Below are positions 15,586 through 24,578 of a DNA stretch of 64,000 nucleotides, in pieces (the stretch's first letter is position 1; each line of letters opens with the position of its first letter). A model generated the notes under the pieces. The model searched no databases. It saw only the letters and a list, made by a program, of their open reading frames with translations, and was not told where the DNA came from. The translations under genes and the position numbers were made by a program. This stretch comes from Algoriphagus algorifonticola (GTDB lineage: Bacteria; Bacteroidota; Bacteroidia; Cytophagales; Cyclobacteriaceae): positions 1-64,000 of the forward strand of contig NZ_VLOG01000039.1 of the NCBI RefSeq assembly GCF_007655305.1, given 5' to 3'.

Positions 15586-16245
15586 TTACTCGGATGGCTT
15601 GAAGCGGATCAAGAGTTTTCCCTTTTCATCAAAAAACTCCAAAAAGTTATCCGGTGTGAGTTGATATTGGGTGGTGGATTGGACAAAGCTAAAACTTCCT
15701 TCTTGAATGGGGTTTTGGCCAAGGCAAATTTTATCAGCTTCCAACCGATAATAGGTATGCGCTAATTGGATTTTTCTTTCCCCTACTTCCCCCATACCTG
15801 TGATTCCTTTAAAACAACCTCCATACGTTTCAAGCGTTCTGCTTAATTTTTGAATCCGAATAAAAATTGGAAAATAGGGTTGTTCCGGTATGGATATATT
15901 TTGCCAAGCTCCCTCGATTGATCTTATCCAATCTTTTTGTTTCTCTAAAATAGATTTCAATTTGAATTTTTGAGAAGGTTGATCCACTTCATATTCTACT
16001 TTTAGTTTGTAAAAATATCCTTCTTCAAATTTAAAGCCTTTAATTTCGAAACTCTCCGGTTGACGTTTCCACTTAGAGTAATCTAGCTCTTCATTATCTT
16101 GAGTAAGAAAAAAAATTCCTGCTTCGGCATTGGGATATAATTCTGAATTCAGGAGATACGGATATACCCAAATGATTTTTGTTTCCTTTTCAGCACAGGA
16201 AAGGAAAATGGCTAAAAGTAGGCATAAGTATTTGCTCGCCTTCAT
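15586..16245 (-). CDS. Lipoprotein with DUF4377-like and META/HslJ-like regions
   Basis: An upstream in-frame ATG at 16284 adds 13 residues before the signal peptide, so I prefer the ATG at 16245, giving MKASKYLCLLLAIFLSCAEK with a lipobox LFLSC-type site. The next part (PESFEIKGFKFEEGYFYKLKVEYEVDQPSQKFKLKSIL) matches the DUF4377 pattern of an expansive tail after a Trp. The C-terminal half (ETYGGCFKGITGMGEVGERKIQL, then KICLG) looks like a META domain. The Cys expected early in DUF4377 is absent. Probably an outer-membrane-anchored lipoprotein of unknown role. Confidence 0.7.
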   Translation of the reverse strand: MKASKYLCLLLAIFLSCAEKETKIIWVYPYLLNSELYPNAEAGIFFLTQDNEELDYSKWKRQPESFEIKGFKFEEGYFYKLKVEYEVDQPSQKFKLKSILEKQKDWIRSIEGAWQNISIPEQPYFPIFIRIQKLSRTLETYGGCFKGITGMGEVGERKIQLAHTYYRLEADKICLGQNPIQEGSFSFVQSTTQYQLTPDNFLEFFDEKGKLLIRFKPSE

Positions 16246-16595
16246 CTCAATTAATTTATCCCAGACAGGCACTTTCCCTTCCATAATAAATGTAAGGATT
16301 ATTTCTTTTCATTGGAAACTAGCCCAAAGCTGGAAATGGAATTATTTATATTTGAATGATCCAAGCCTAGAGTATAGGTTTCATTTACCCAAAAGATATA
16401 GTTTTATACGCTGCTATCTTTTGATAGGAAATTATCTTATATCCGGCTATTGAATTATCCAATCGCATAGAAGAAACTAATTCTAAGCTTAACCAAATGC
16501 TTATTTTTAAATTCATCAGCTACTTCTGAGATTAAAAGGCAAAGGAGTTGGGAGAAATATTCAGAGTGACAAAAAAGATCCGATCAAGGAAAGGT
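16246..16595. other. Intergenic region with no recognisable element
   Basis: Between the META-like lipoprotein start and the SGNH hydrolase stop, I see only AT-rich sequence. The frame opening at 16130 on the plus strand runs through this gap and into the neighbour, and has no family features. Confidence 0.5.
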
Positions 16596-17312
16596 TTATT
16601 GCTTAAACTTGATAGAGTTTACAACCTTGAATAGTTCAGAAGCCCAGTGTTCGTATACTTTTCCTGATGGGTGCAACTGATCCTCAACGACCATATCGGG
16701 CTGAGCACCTACTCGGCGATAATGTTCAGTAATCTCCACGAACTTCACTCCAAATTTCCCGCAAACGCTTTTCTTTGCCTGGTTGTAGGCATCGATTTCA
16801 GCAGCAACTTTCTGCTTGTCAGTGGATCTTTTATCAGCAAAAGGAGTGACTCCCCAATCGGGAATAGATACGACCACCACTCGGTTTGGTCTATTTCCTG
16901 CAAATCCAATTGCTCTTAAAAGCATTAATTCAAAGTCAACCCGATAATCGTCTACGGATCGTCCTCGGTATTGATTATTTACTCCGATTAATAAGGTGAC
17001 TAAATCATAGGGAGTGCCTGTTGGAGCAGCTTCATTGATTCCTTTATCCAATTCGTCAACAGTCCATCCGGTTTTGGCAATGATCTTAGGTTTGCCCCAC
17101 TTGAGTTCGGTCTGAGTATTTAATTTTTCAACCAGAATGTTGGGGTATCGATCCTTTTCAGGTACTCCCTCTCCAATCGTATAACTATCTCCTAATGCAA
17201 GGTAGGTTAAAGGTTGATCTTTCACGGTGGTAAAATTTTGGGGTAGCTCTATGCTCGCTGTGTTGCAAGCTAAAAGAACTGATATAAAAATAAATAAACT
17301 ATACATTTTCAT
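16596..17312 (-). CDS. SGNH/GDSL-family hydrolase lipoprotein
   Basis: The 238-residue protein has a lipoprotein signal (MYSLFIFISVLLAC, lipid Cys at about 16) and a complete SGNH core. Ser is in LALGDSYTIGEG, the Gly in KTGWT, the Asn in LIGVNNQYRG, and the Asp/His pair in VEDQLHPSGK near the C-terminus. SGNH enzymes are esterases or lipases; this one should face the periplasm or the cell surface. The start codon sits immediately after a leader sequence repeated twice more upstream (17320-17560), so its ATG region has been copied. Confidence 0.9.
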   Translation of the reverse strand: MKMYSLFIFISVLLACNTASIELPQNFTTVKDQPLTYLALGDSYTIGEGVPEKDRYPNILVEKLNTQTELKWGKPKIIAKTGWTVDELDKGINEAAPTGTPYDLVTLLIGVNNQYRGRSVDDYRVDFELMLLRAIGFAGNRPNRVVVVSIPDWGVTPFADKRSTDKQKVAAEIDAYNQAKKSVCGKFGVKFVEITEHYRRVGAQPDMVVEDQLHPSGKVYEHWASELFKVVNSIKFKQ

Positions 17313-17665
17313 CTGTTTATAATTTGTTTTTCAAAGGTCAGTACCTGTCCCGAAAATCGGGATGGAATCTTCGCATTGATTCCCCGATACATCGGGGCGT
17401 TTCTCTGTGTGTCACTTTGGGTCGTGCTCGATTTCATCTGTTTATATTTTGATTTTTAGAGGTCAGATGGAATGCCCAAAATAATCATCCCCTTGTGTGA
17501 GATTTTTCCTCATGGGCATTTCATCTGTTTATAATTTGTTTTTCAGAGGTCAGTACCTGTCCCGAAAATCGGGATGGAATCCCTGCCTGCAGCAAGCAGG
17601 TCGTACCTTTTCCCTGATACATTATGACATACAAGTGTGGGTCGCTTGCGTCGTGCTCGATTTCA
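17311..17665. repeat. Three copies of a gene-leader sequence
   Basis: The gap holds three copies of a roughly 35-base leader, read on the minus strand as CTGACCTYTGAAAAACAAAT with TATAAACAGATGAAA following: at about 17311-17343, 17431-17465 and 17520-17553. The first includes the SGNH gene's own start. Hairpins CCCGAAAATCGGG (near 17350 and 17560) and CCCCGATACATCGGGG (near 17383) are interspersed. Two copies run on as ATGAAATCGAGCACGAC (near 17426 and 17661). One short frame (about 17308-17433, minus) would give a 42-residue peptide ending at the next leader. I see no full gene. Confidence 0.6.
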
Positions 17666-18709
17666 TTAGGATTGAAATACTGGTTTCAGCAACTCTATTG
17701 AGCCTTTTGTAGAATCCATTCGGACTTCAGCTCCATTAGGAATGATGAATTGTTTAGAAATATGGCCAATCATTGCACCTGAATAAGCTGGAATATTAAG
17801 AGGTAAAATATAATCATCCAAAACCTGATCTACGGATAATGAACCATATCCACCTCCCGGCTCACAGTCACTGCACTGACCAAAAATAAACCCTTTAATC
17901 TGGTCTAATGTTCCATTGAGCTTCAGTGTACTCATCATTCTATCCACTTTATAAGGATCTTCTCCAATATCTTCTGTGTATAGAATGGCATCTTTGAAAT
18001 CTGGATAGTAAGGAGTGCCACTCAAAGCTGTCAATACGGTCAAGTTGCCACCCAAAATTTTCCCATCTGCTGTTCCTGCTTTGAGCACTTGAATTCTGTT
18101 GTTTTTAATGACCAAATCATCTCCTTTAACTTGTTCATTTTTATATTGAACCAGTTTTTTCTCAAAAAACAGTTGATTGAAGGCTTGAACATTGAAACTG
18201 TTCCAACTGCCGGTTCCATTGGGTCCATGAAATGAAATAAGGCCTGTTTGGGAATGAATGGCACAATGAAGAGCGGTAATATCCGAATAGCCCATCAAGG
18301 GCTTTGGATTATTTTTGATCAGTTTATAATCGATCAATGGTAAAATCCGCGCTGCTCCTGAGCCGCCTCGGATACAAATAATTGCCTTGACAGTCGGGTC
18401 TGCAAACATTTGGTTTAAATCCGATGCTCTTTCCTGATCTGTGCCAGCCAAATGACCTCTTCTGTTTTTTAGATTTTCTCCGAGCTTAACTTGGAAACCA
18501 AGGGCTTCCAATGCTTCTTTGGCGAAGGTGAATTGCATCCTGTCGGCAGTAGCAGCTGAGGGACTTATTAACCCGACCACATCTCCTTTTTGGAGGGATT
18601 TTGGGAGTAAAGTACTTGGGTTACTTTCAGAAGAAATGGAATTGAATCCGAAGAAAGGACTGGCTCCGGCCAAGACACCGAGTGATTTGAGAAAAGTGCG
18701 TTTGTTCAT
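17666..18709 (-). CDS. Exported S66-family LD-carboxypeptidase
   Basis: The 347-residue protein is an LdcA-like serine peptidase. After an N-terminal export signal (KRTFLKSLGVLAGASPFF, close to a Tat motif but with Lys in place of the first Arg) come LPKSLQKGDVVGLISPS, a GGSGAARILPLID segment, the nucleophile Ser in MGYSDITALH, a Glu in LYTEDIGEDPYKVDRM, and a His in GHISKQFIIPNGA near the C-terminus. It should cut the L,D bond of recycled or periplasmic muropeptides. It lies in the same minus run as a PBP4-type carboxypeptidase and an M23 peptidase. Confidence 0.9.
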   Translation of the reverse strand: MNKRTFLKSLGVLAGASPFFGFNSISSESNPSTLLPKSLQKGDVVGLISPSAATADRMQFTFAKEALEALGFQVKLGENLKNRRGHLAGTDQERASDLNQMFADPTVKAIICIRGGSGAARILPLIDYKLIKNNPKPLMGYSDITALHCAIHSQTGLISFHGPNGTGSWNSFNVQAFNQLFFEKKLVQYKNEQVKGDDLVIKNNRIQVLKAGTADGKILGGNLTVLTALSGTPYYPDFKDAILYTEDIGEDPYKVDRMMSTLKLNGTLDQIKGFIFGQCSDCEPGGGYGSLSVDQVLDDYILPLNIPAYSGAMIGHISKQFIIPNGAEVRMDSTKGSIELLKPVFQS

Positions 18710-18739
18710 CCAATGAAGATTTTTGTGAATTTAATTCAA

Positions 18740-20044
18740 TTACAATATATCCCTGGTCATGACCAGTACCTTTTCCATTTCTCTTCTTATCTCAGAAGCT
18801 TTCCAGGGATAGTTGGAATTCATGAAAGCAAAGCAATAGAGCTTTCCCGACTTAGTTTTAATTAGTCCAACCAAGCTGTGATTATTACTCATAGTACCAG
18901 TCTTTGCAAAAATATAAGCTTGGGCTGCCTGATAATTATTTTTGATCGTGCCGGATTTGCCGCCAGTCGGAAGGAGTTCAAAAAGCATTTGATCAGGTAC
19001 TACCCGATACAATTTTTCAAAGAGCCCCACCATCGTTCTGGGAGTAAATAAATTATACCTGCTCAAGCCACTGCCATCCACCCAAATAGGTTGATCCGGT
19101 AAATCCGATAAATAGGTTTTGATAATGTATTCTATCGCCCTTTCAGAATTTAATTCACCAAAAAGCCGATCTGAAATCATCAATAATAATTGCTCCGCTA
19201 AAAAATTGTCCGATTCCAGCATCATTTCTTTTAAAATCGGGAATAAAGGTGCTCCTCTCCAAAGTTTATGGTTTTCAGGTAACTTTTCTGCCTTGTAAAT
19301 CCAATTCTTCCCCGTCTCATTTTTCGCGAACTCTGTCAAAAGCTGTGGGGAAGTAATAAATGGTAGAAAGTCCTCTCTTCCTCTGTAAGAATCGGGGTTA
19401 TAGTAAAAAGTATTGGAATGGAAGTCTCTTTCCATGTCTTTTGTTTCCTTTTCATTGGTACGGATCGATGACTGAAATTTTGTTGGAAAGACTTTAGGGT
19501 TGACTCTTCCTGCAAATACGTGCATTACATTCCCATAGATAGGAAGAGAAGATCGTTCAGCTGCATAATAATATAAGTAATCATCCCATTGCCATCCCGC
19601 TCCAAAAGGTGTGGACTTAAGGTTGGCGTCTGAAAATTGAATCACTGAATAAGGCTTGAAAAAATCCTGAAATTTGGGTTGGGGCAATTTTTTATAGTTC
19701 CAAGAAGGATCTCCAGCTCCCCAAATCTTTAAGGTGTCCCCTGATTGGACATATCTTAGGGTTTGGGTGCTATCATTCAAAATTAAGATACTAGAAAACA
19801 AGGTAAATAGCTTTGTGACTGAGGCAGGAGTAAATCTCATTTGAGAGTTTTTCTCATATAAAACCCGCTGGGAATCCAGATCATAAAGCATGAAACCTGT
19901 CAAATGTCCTGAAAAAAAGCTCCCTTCTCCTAAGGCATTTTCAAGTTGTAAATACTGATCTCTTGTCAACTGGGCCTGAGCCTGCTGAAAGACGATCAAA
20001 AAAAGAAAAATAGTAATAATTCTAATCTGCAAGAATTTGGTCAT
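18740..20044 (-). CDS. dacB: D-Ala-D-Ala carboxypeptidase, PBP4/S13 family
   Basis: I choose the ATG at 20044, which places a signal peptide (MTKFLQIRIITIFLFLIVFQ) at the N-terminus; the frame opens further at 20071. The about 434-residue protein has the three penicillin-binding motifs: SxxK in PASVTKLF, SxN in ESDNFLAEQL, and KTG in FAKTGTMSN. It removes the terminal D-Ala from peptidoglycan peptides or acts as an endopeptidase. Its start overlaps the end of the DUF423 gene by 23 bases, so they are co-translated. Confidence 0.9.
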   Translation of the reverse strand: MTKFLQIRIITIFLFLIVFQQAQAQLTRDQYLQLENALGEGSFFSGHLTGFMLYDLDSQRVLYEKNSQMRFTPASVTKLFTLFSSILILNDSTQTLRYVQSGDTLKIWGAGDPSWNYKKLPQPKFQDFFKPYSVIQFSDANLKSTPFGAGWQWDDYLYYYAAERSSLPIYGNVMHVFAGRVNPKVFPTKFQSSIRTNEKETKDMERDFHSNTFYYNPDSYRGREDFLPFITSPQLLTEFAKNETGKNWIYKAEKLPENHKLWRGAPLFPILKEMMLESDNFLAEQLLLMISDRLFGELNSERAIEYIIKTYLSDLPDQPIWVDGSGLSRYNLFTPRTMVGLFEKLYRVVPDQMLFELLPTGGKSGTIKNNYQAAQAYIFAKTGTMSNNHSLVGLIKTKSGKLYCFAFMNSNYPWKASEIRREMEKVLVMTRDIL

Positions 20045-20417
20045 TGCGAAGTGCTGAGTAAAATAATCCAAGCCAACCCATGATAAAACCTACTCCACCT
20101 AATGGAGTAATGGCCCCCCACCAAGTTACACCAGACAGGGAAAGAATATAAAGAGATCCTGAAAAGACGATTATTCCGAAAACCATACTCCAGGAAGCAA
20201 ATACCAAGCTTTTCCAATTGGGTTTGGTCAATTTGATAATACCGATTAAGGCAATAGCCAAGGTATGGTAAAAGTGATATTTCACCGCCGTTTCAAAAGT
20301 GTCGGCTCTTCCGGTGTCCGCCAATGTATCTTCCAATCCATGTGCCCCAAATGCTCCTAAGCCTACAGCTATAGCTCCGGAAAGTCCGGCTAGCATGATC
20401 AATTGTTTTCCGTTCAT
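20022..20417 (-). CDS. DUF423-family small membrane protein
   Basis: The ATG at 20417 gives a 131-residue protein that begins at the first membrane segment (GKQLIMLAGLSGAIAVGLGAFGAHGL). The frame extends to 20447, within the end of the YggS gene. Four hydrophobic stretches are visible, including YHFYHTLAIALIGI, WSMVFGIIVFSGSLYILSL and PLGGVGFIMGWLGLF. The GAFGAHGL motif is diagnostic of DUF423 (YgdD-like), whose function I do not know. It sits between yggS and dacB with overlaps or near-contacts, so it belongs to the same operon. Confidence 0.9.
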   Translation of the reverse strand: MNGKQLIMLAGLSGAIAVGLGAFGAHGLEDTLADTGRADTFETAVKYHFYHTLAIALIGIIKLTKPNWKSLVFASWSMVFGIIVFSGSLYILSLSGVTWWGAITPLGGVGFIMGWLGLFYSALRNDQILAD

Positions 20418-20427
20418 TAGCTCTTGA

Positions 20428-21099
20428 TTAATAATTTCTTGCTCCAAAAATTGCAGAACCTATCCTGACCATAGTACTTCCTTCTTCCTGCGCAATCAAA
20501 TAGTCTCCGCTCATGCCCATGGATAAAATTTCCATTTTCATGAAGTCAGGAAGGGGATTGGTTTTGAGTTCCTCGAAGTGATTTTTTAAACCCTGAAATT
20601 CTCTTCTGATCTGTTCTTCATTTTCGGTGAAGGTAGCCATCCCCATCAAGCCTTTGATTGTTACATGACTGAGCTCAGAAAAGTCTGGGTCTGCCAGCAT
20701 CTCATCCATCTCTTTTCTGTCAAATCCGAATTTGCTGTCTTCTTCAGCAATATGCATTTGCAACAAGACAGAGATTTTTCGATCTATCTTTTTTCCTTGC
20801 TTATTGATTTCTTTTAAAAGCTTGAAGGAATCCACTCCATGAATCAAATGCACGTAAGGTGCAATGTATTTGACTTTATTTCTCTGCAAATGCCCGATCA
20901 TATGCCATCGGATATCTTCAGGGAGTTGAGGTTGCTTCTCCTGAAGCTCTTGAACTTTGTTTTCCCCAAAATCCCTAATCCCAGCACTATATGCCTCTTT
21001 GAGGTCAGTTATAGGCTTGGTTTTGCTGACTGCTACAAGTAAGCATTCTGGATTTTTAAAGGTTTTTTTTACGTTTTCAAGATTTGCTTTGATATCCAT
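20428..21099 (-). CDS. PLP homeostasis protein, YggS/PLPBP family
   Basis: The 223-residue protein is a single alanine-racemase-like barrel of the YggS type. The PLP lysine is in LVAVSKTKP, followed by FGENKVQELQEK, WHMIGHLQRNKVKYI, and the C-terminal SMGMSGDYLIA and MVRIGSAIFG that hold the phosphate. It binds PLP without known catalysis and balances vitamin B6 and amino-acid pools. It is the first gene of a three-gene set with DUF423 and dacB. Confidence 0.93.
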   Translation of the reverse strand: MDIKANLENVKKTFKNPECLLVAVSKTKPITDLKEAYSAGIRDFGENKVQELQEKQPQLPEDIRWHMIGHLQRNKVKYIAPYVHLIHGVDSFKLLKEINKQGKKIDRKISVLLQMHIAEEDSKFGFDRKEMDEMLADPDFSELSHVTIKGLMGMATFTENEEQIRREFQGLKNHFEELKTNPLPDFMKMEILSMGMSGDYLIAQEEGSTMVRIGSAIFGARNY

Positions 21100-21147
21100 T
21101 TTCTATTTTTAAGCTCTTAAATTTTTGAAAAAGGCCAAGACAAAGAT

Positions 21148-22698
21148 ATGGCGATCATCAGTACTTTACTAAAGAAAGGCATTCGCTTGAGAGAAAGTTT
21201 AGAGCAAGAGTACTCTCAACCTATAGAATTGCAAAAACAGGCTTTGAAAAAACTGCTCATAGCCTCAAATAGAACTGCCATTGGAGAAAAATATGATTTT
21301 TCGGGAATTTTAAAATCTTTCAAAGGAGGAAATGATCAGTTTTATGAAAAATTCAAAAACTCAGTTCCGATTTATGATTACGACAAAATCTATAAAGAAT
21401 GGTGGCATAGATTACTCAATGGGGAAAGAGATATCACTTGGCCGGGAAAAGTAAAGCATTTCGCCTTGAGTTCAGGTACATCGGGAGCCGCATCGAAATA
21501 TATTCCAATCACTAAAGATATGGTGAAGGCCATCCGAAGAACAGGAGTGAGGCAGATTTTAAGTCTTTCGAAATACGACTTGCCTAAATCACTTTTTACC
21601 AAAGGTATCTTGATGTTGGGAGGAAGTACCGATTTGGAATTTAATGGCACCTATTTTTCTGGTGATCTAAGTGGAATCACTGCTGGAAAGTTGCCTATTT
21701 GGTTTCAGCGTTTTTACAAACCCGGGAAAAAAATATCCAGAAATAAGAATTGGGGAGACAAGCTGGATCAAATAGTCGAAAAAGCACCTAAATGGGATAT
21801 TGGGATTATTGTGGGAGTTCCAGCCTGGTTGCAGATCTTATTGGAGAAAATCATAGAAAAATATCAAGTGGCTCATATTCATGAGATTTGGCCCAATCTT
21901 CAGATTTTTGTCCATGGAGGGGTTTCGTTCGAACCCTATAAAAAAGGTTTTGAAAAGCTATTGGGAAAGCCGCTTACTTATATTGAAACCTATTTGGCTT
22001 CTGAAGGATTTTTGGCCTTTCAGGCTTTACCAGGAAGAAAGTCTATGCGACTCGTGCTGAACAATGGGATTTTTCATGAGTTTGTGCCTTTTAACGACAA
22101 AAACTTCGATGAAAATGGCTCCATTCGCCAAGACGCAGAAACATTGAAAATTGATCAGATTGAGGAAGGAAAAGATTATGCAATACTGATTTCAACTTGC
22201 GCCGGGGCATGGAGATATTTGATTGGGGATACTATTCGCTTTGTTTCGAAGGAGGAGTCTGAGATCATTATCACTGGCAGAACCAAGCATTTTTTGAGTC
22301 TATGCGGAGAGCATTTGTCGGTGGATAATATGAATAAGGCAGTAGAGCTTGCTTCTAACGAGTTTGATATTACAATCAAAGAATTCACTGTTTTGGGTGA
22401 GCCTTACAAAAATTTATTTGCCCACCATTGGTACATCGGAACCAATGATGCAGTGGATGCCCAGCAATTGGGAGAAAGAATTGATGCCCTGCTAAAAGAG
22501 TTGAACGACGATTATGCTGTAGAGAGAAGGCATGCTTTAAAGAAGGTGTTTTGTGAGGTTAGACCCAGTTCTGACTTTTATGATTGGATGAGAAGTCAGG
22601 GAAAGGAGGGAGGTCAAAATAAATTTCCCCGAGTTCTTAAAGGCGAAAAAGCCGAATCTTGGAGGGAGTTTTTGAAAAAGAAAGGAGCCGACTTTTGA
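21148..22698 (+). CDS. GH3 auxin-responsive-promoter-family acyl-adenylate enzyme
   Basis: The 516-residue protein belongs to the GH3 branch of the adenylate-forming superfamily. It has an ATP-phosphate loop FALSSGTSGAASKYIP near residues 107-122, the YIETYLASEGF segment, GAWRYLIGDTIRFVS, and ITGRTKHFLSLCGEHLS, all typical of GH3. Plant enzymes conjugate amino acids to acyl acids; bacterial ones are scarcely studied, so its substrate is unknown. It starts divergently from yggS, 48 bases away, and overlaps the LysE gene by the TTGA junction. The two may be co-expressed. Confidence 0.9.
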   Translation: MAIISTLLKKGIRLRESLEQEYSQPIELQKQALKKLLIASNRTAIGEKYDFSGILKSFKGGNDQFYEKFKNSVPIYDYDKIYKEWWHRLLNGERDITWPGKVKHFALSSGTSGAASKYIPITKDMVKAIRRTGVRQILSLSKYDLPKSLFTKGILMLGGSTDLEFNGTYFSGDLSGITAGKLPIWFQRFYKPGKKISRNKNWGDKLDQIVEKAPKWDIGIIVGVPAWLQILLEKIIEKYQVAHIHEIWPNLQIFVHGGVSFEPYKKGFEKLLGKPLTYIETYLASEGFLAFQALPGRKSMRLVLNNGIFHEFVPFNDKNFDENGSIRQDAETLKIDQIEEGKDYAILISTCAGAWRYLIGDTIRFVSKEESEIIITGRTKHFLSLCGEHLSVDNMNKAVELASNEFDITIKEFTVLGEPYKNLFAHHWYIGTNDAVDAQQLGERIDALLKELNDDYAVERRHALKKVFCEVRPSSDFYDWMRSQGKEGGQNKFPRVLKGEKAESWREFLKKKGADF

Positions 22699-23315
22699 TC
22701 ACTGCTTTACTGGAAGGCTTGAGTATGGGGCTCTTGCTTTCTGCCCTTATCGGCCCCGTTTTCTTTACGCTGATTCAAAGTAGCTTGGAGCATGGATTTA
22801 GATATGCTGCTTTGGCCGCTTTGGGGATATTGGTGTCTGACTGTATCTATGTTTTGATCACCTATTTTGGTGTCAGCTATCTTTCTGGGATTGATCATTT
22901 TGAATTCGTTTTAGGGGTTTTCGGAGGCCTGGTTTTATTTGGTTTTGGGATTAGTAATTTGATGAAAGCCAAAACTTCCCGTCCTAATTCTGGAGGGATT
23001 ACTCTGCCAATCCAAAAAAAGACGGCTTTTATAAAGGGTTTCAGCATCAATGGAATTAATCCCTTTGTGCTGTTATTTTGGGTTTCGATAGCCAGCTTAG
23101 TGCATTTGAAACCTGATTATGGAAAGGCTGAAGCAGGTAGTTATTATTCAGGTATTTTAGGAACCGTTTTTTCCATTGATTTACTGAAGGCTTTTATAGC
23201 AAAAAAATTAAGGCCTTTGGTTACGCCCCGATTGATGAAAATTTTGGGCTTTTTGGTAGGCTTTATCATGATAGGATTCGGTACTAGGATGATCTATTGG
23301 GCTTTAAACCAATAA
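22695..23315 (+). CDS. LysE-family amino-acid exporter
   Basis: The frame opens at an ATG at 22659 inside the GH3 gene, but those residues are charged. TTG at 22695 overlaps the GH3 stop and gives LITALLEGLSMGLLLSALIGP, the usual N-terminal membrane helix, so I use it. Six hydrophobic segments follow, including AALAALGILVSDCIYVLITYFG, FVLGVFGGLVLFGFGI, GINPFVLLFWVSIASL and KILGFLVGFIMIGFG. The (S/G)xxxGP signature (SALIGPVFF) is present. It should export amino acids or related molecules. Confidence 0.85.
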   Translation: MITALLEGLSMGLLLSALIGPVFFTLIQSSLEHGFRYAALAALGILVSDCIYVLITYFGVSYLSGIDHFEFVLGVFGGLVLFGFGISNLMKAKTSRPNSGGITLPIQKKTAFIKGFSINGINPFVLLFWVSIASLVHLKPDYGKAEAGSYYSGILGTVFSIDLLKAFIAKKLRPLVTPRLMKILGFLVGFIMIGFGTRMIYWALNQ

Positions 23316-23437
23316 AAGAGGCTGTCTCATTATATAGTTTCTAGGTCAGCCTGAGCAGAGTCGAAAGCCTTCTTCTAATCTGGCCAACATTTCGACTTCG
23401 CTCAATGTGACAACTCCACTATTGAGACAGCCTCTTT
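23315..23437. terminator. Long inverted repeat acting as bidirectional terminator
   Basis: Perfect outer arms AAAGAGGCTGTCTCA (23315-23329) and TGAGACAGCCTCTTT (23423-23437) bracket an inner pair, TGAGCAGAGTCGAAA near 23351-23365 with TTTCGACTTCGCTCA near 23391-23405. The element sits between two convergent genes (LysE plus, alanine dehydrogenase minus) and ends in T-rich and A-rich tails, so it probably stops both. A diverged copy is at 10540-10667. Confidence 0.7.
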
Positions 23438-23459
23438 AAATTTATAAGCAGGAAATGAA

Positions 23460-24578
23460 TTAGTCTGCTAGGTATTTTTCAACCATTGCGTAAGGCATAT
23501 CGAAAGCATCAGCTACTGCCTTATACACGATTTCACCTTGAATTACATTCAATCCTAATTTCAATTCCGCATTGTCATTACAAGCTTGTTTCCAGCCTTT
23601 TTCTGCAAGTTGGATTGCGTAAGGAAGGGTTGCGTTAGTCAATGCCAAAGTAGAAGTGTAAGGTACAGCTCCTGGCATGTTAGCCACACAGTAATGAACC
23701 ACATCATCAATGATGAAGGTTGGGTTCTCATGTGTAGTCGGCTTGCAGGTCTCAATACAGCCGCCTTGATCCACGGCCACGTCAACTAAAACGGTTCCTG
23801 GCTTCATATCTTTCAACATATCTCTGGTGATCAAGTGAGGTGCTTTGGCTCCCGGGATCAACACTGCGCCAACTATCAAATCAGCAGATTTGATCATTTC
23901 TCTGATGTTGTATTCATTAGACATCATAGTGTTCACATTGGCAGGCATGACATCATCCAGGTATCTCATTCTTGGAAGAGATACGTCCATGATTGTCACG
24001 TCAGCTCCTAAGCCGGCAGCCATCCAGGCAGCTTGGGTTCCTACGATTCCACCACCTAAGATCAAAACTTTAGCAGGCAATACACCTGGCACTCCACCTA
24101 AAAGAATTCCTCTTCCTTTCAATGGTTTTTCGAGGTAGTTAGCACCTTTTTGAACAGCCATTCTACCGGCAACTTCAGACATTGGAATCAAGAGTGGAAG
24201 GCTTCTGTCAGCTTTCTCTACAGTTTCATATGCCAAACATACCGACTTGCTTTCAACCATAGCCTTGGTTAGTGGTTCGTAAGAAGCAAAGTGGAAATAG
24301 GTGAACAACAATTGGTTTTCTCTGATGAGTTTGTATTCAGATTCAATAGGCTCTTTTACCTTCATGATCATTTCTGCGATCTCGTAGGTAGCTTCTATAG
24401 TTTGAAGAATTTTTGCGCCTGCATTTTCATATTCTTCATCTGGGAAACCACTACCTTCTCCAGCTGTGTGCTGTACGTATACAGTATGGCCTCTTTTTAC
24501 CAATTCTTTCGCTCCTGCAGGAGTTAGAGCTACTCGGTTTTCGTTGTTTTTAATTTCCTTTGGAACACCTATTATCAT
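23460..24578 (-). CDS. ald: Alanine dehydrogenase
   Basis: Using the ATG at 24578, the protein is 372 residues, starting MIIGVPKEIKNNENRVALTP, a perfect family N-terminus; the frame extends 11 residues further upstream without support. Other features are the catalytic His in LLFTYFHFA, Lys and Arg in the N-terminal substrate site, the Rossmann loop GGGIVGTQAAWMAAGLGADV and the C-terminal MPGAVPYTSTLALTNATLPY. It interconverts L-alanine and pyruvate with NAD, providing ammonium assimilation or pyruvate from alanine. Confidence 0.95.
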   Translation of the reverse strand: MIIGVPKEIKNNENRVALTPAGAKELVKRGHTVYVQHTAGEGSGFPDEEYENAGAKILQTIEATYEIAEMIMKVKEPIESEYKLIRENQLLFTYFHFASYEPLTKAMVESKSVCLAYETVEKADRSLPLLIPMSEVAGRMAVQKGANYLEKPLKGRGILLGGVPGVLPAKVLILGGGIVGTQAAWMAAGLGADVTIMDVSLPRMRYLDDVMPANVNTMMSNEYNIREMIKSADLIVGAVLIPGAKAPHLITRDMLKDMKPGTVLVDVAVDQGGCIETCKPTTHENPTFIIDDVVHYCVANMPGAVPYTSTLALTNATLPYAIQLAEKGWKQACNDNAELKLGLNVIQGEIVYKAVADAFDMPYAMVEKYLAD

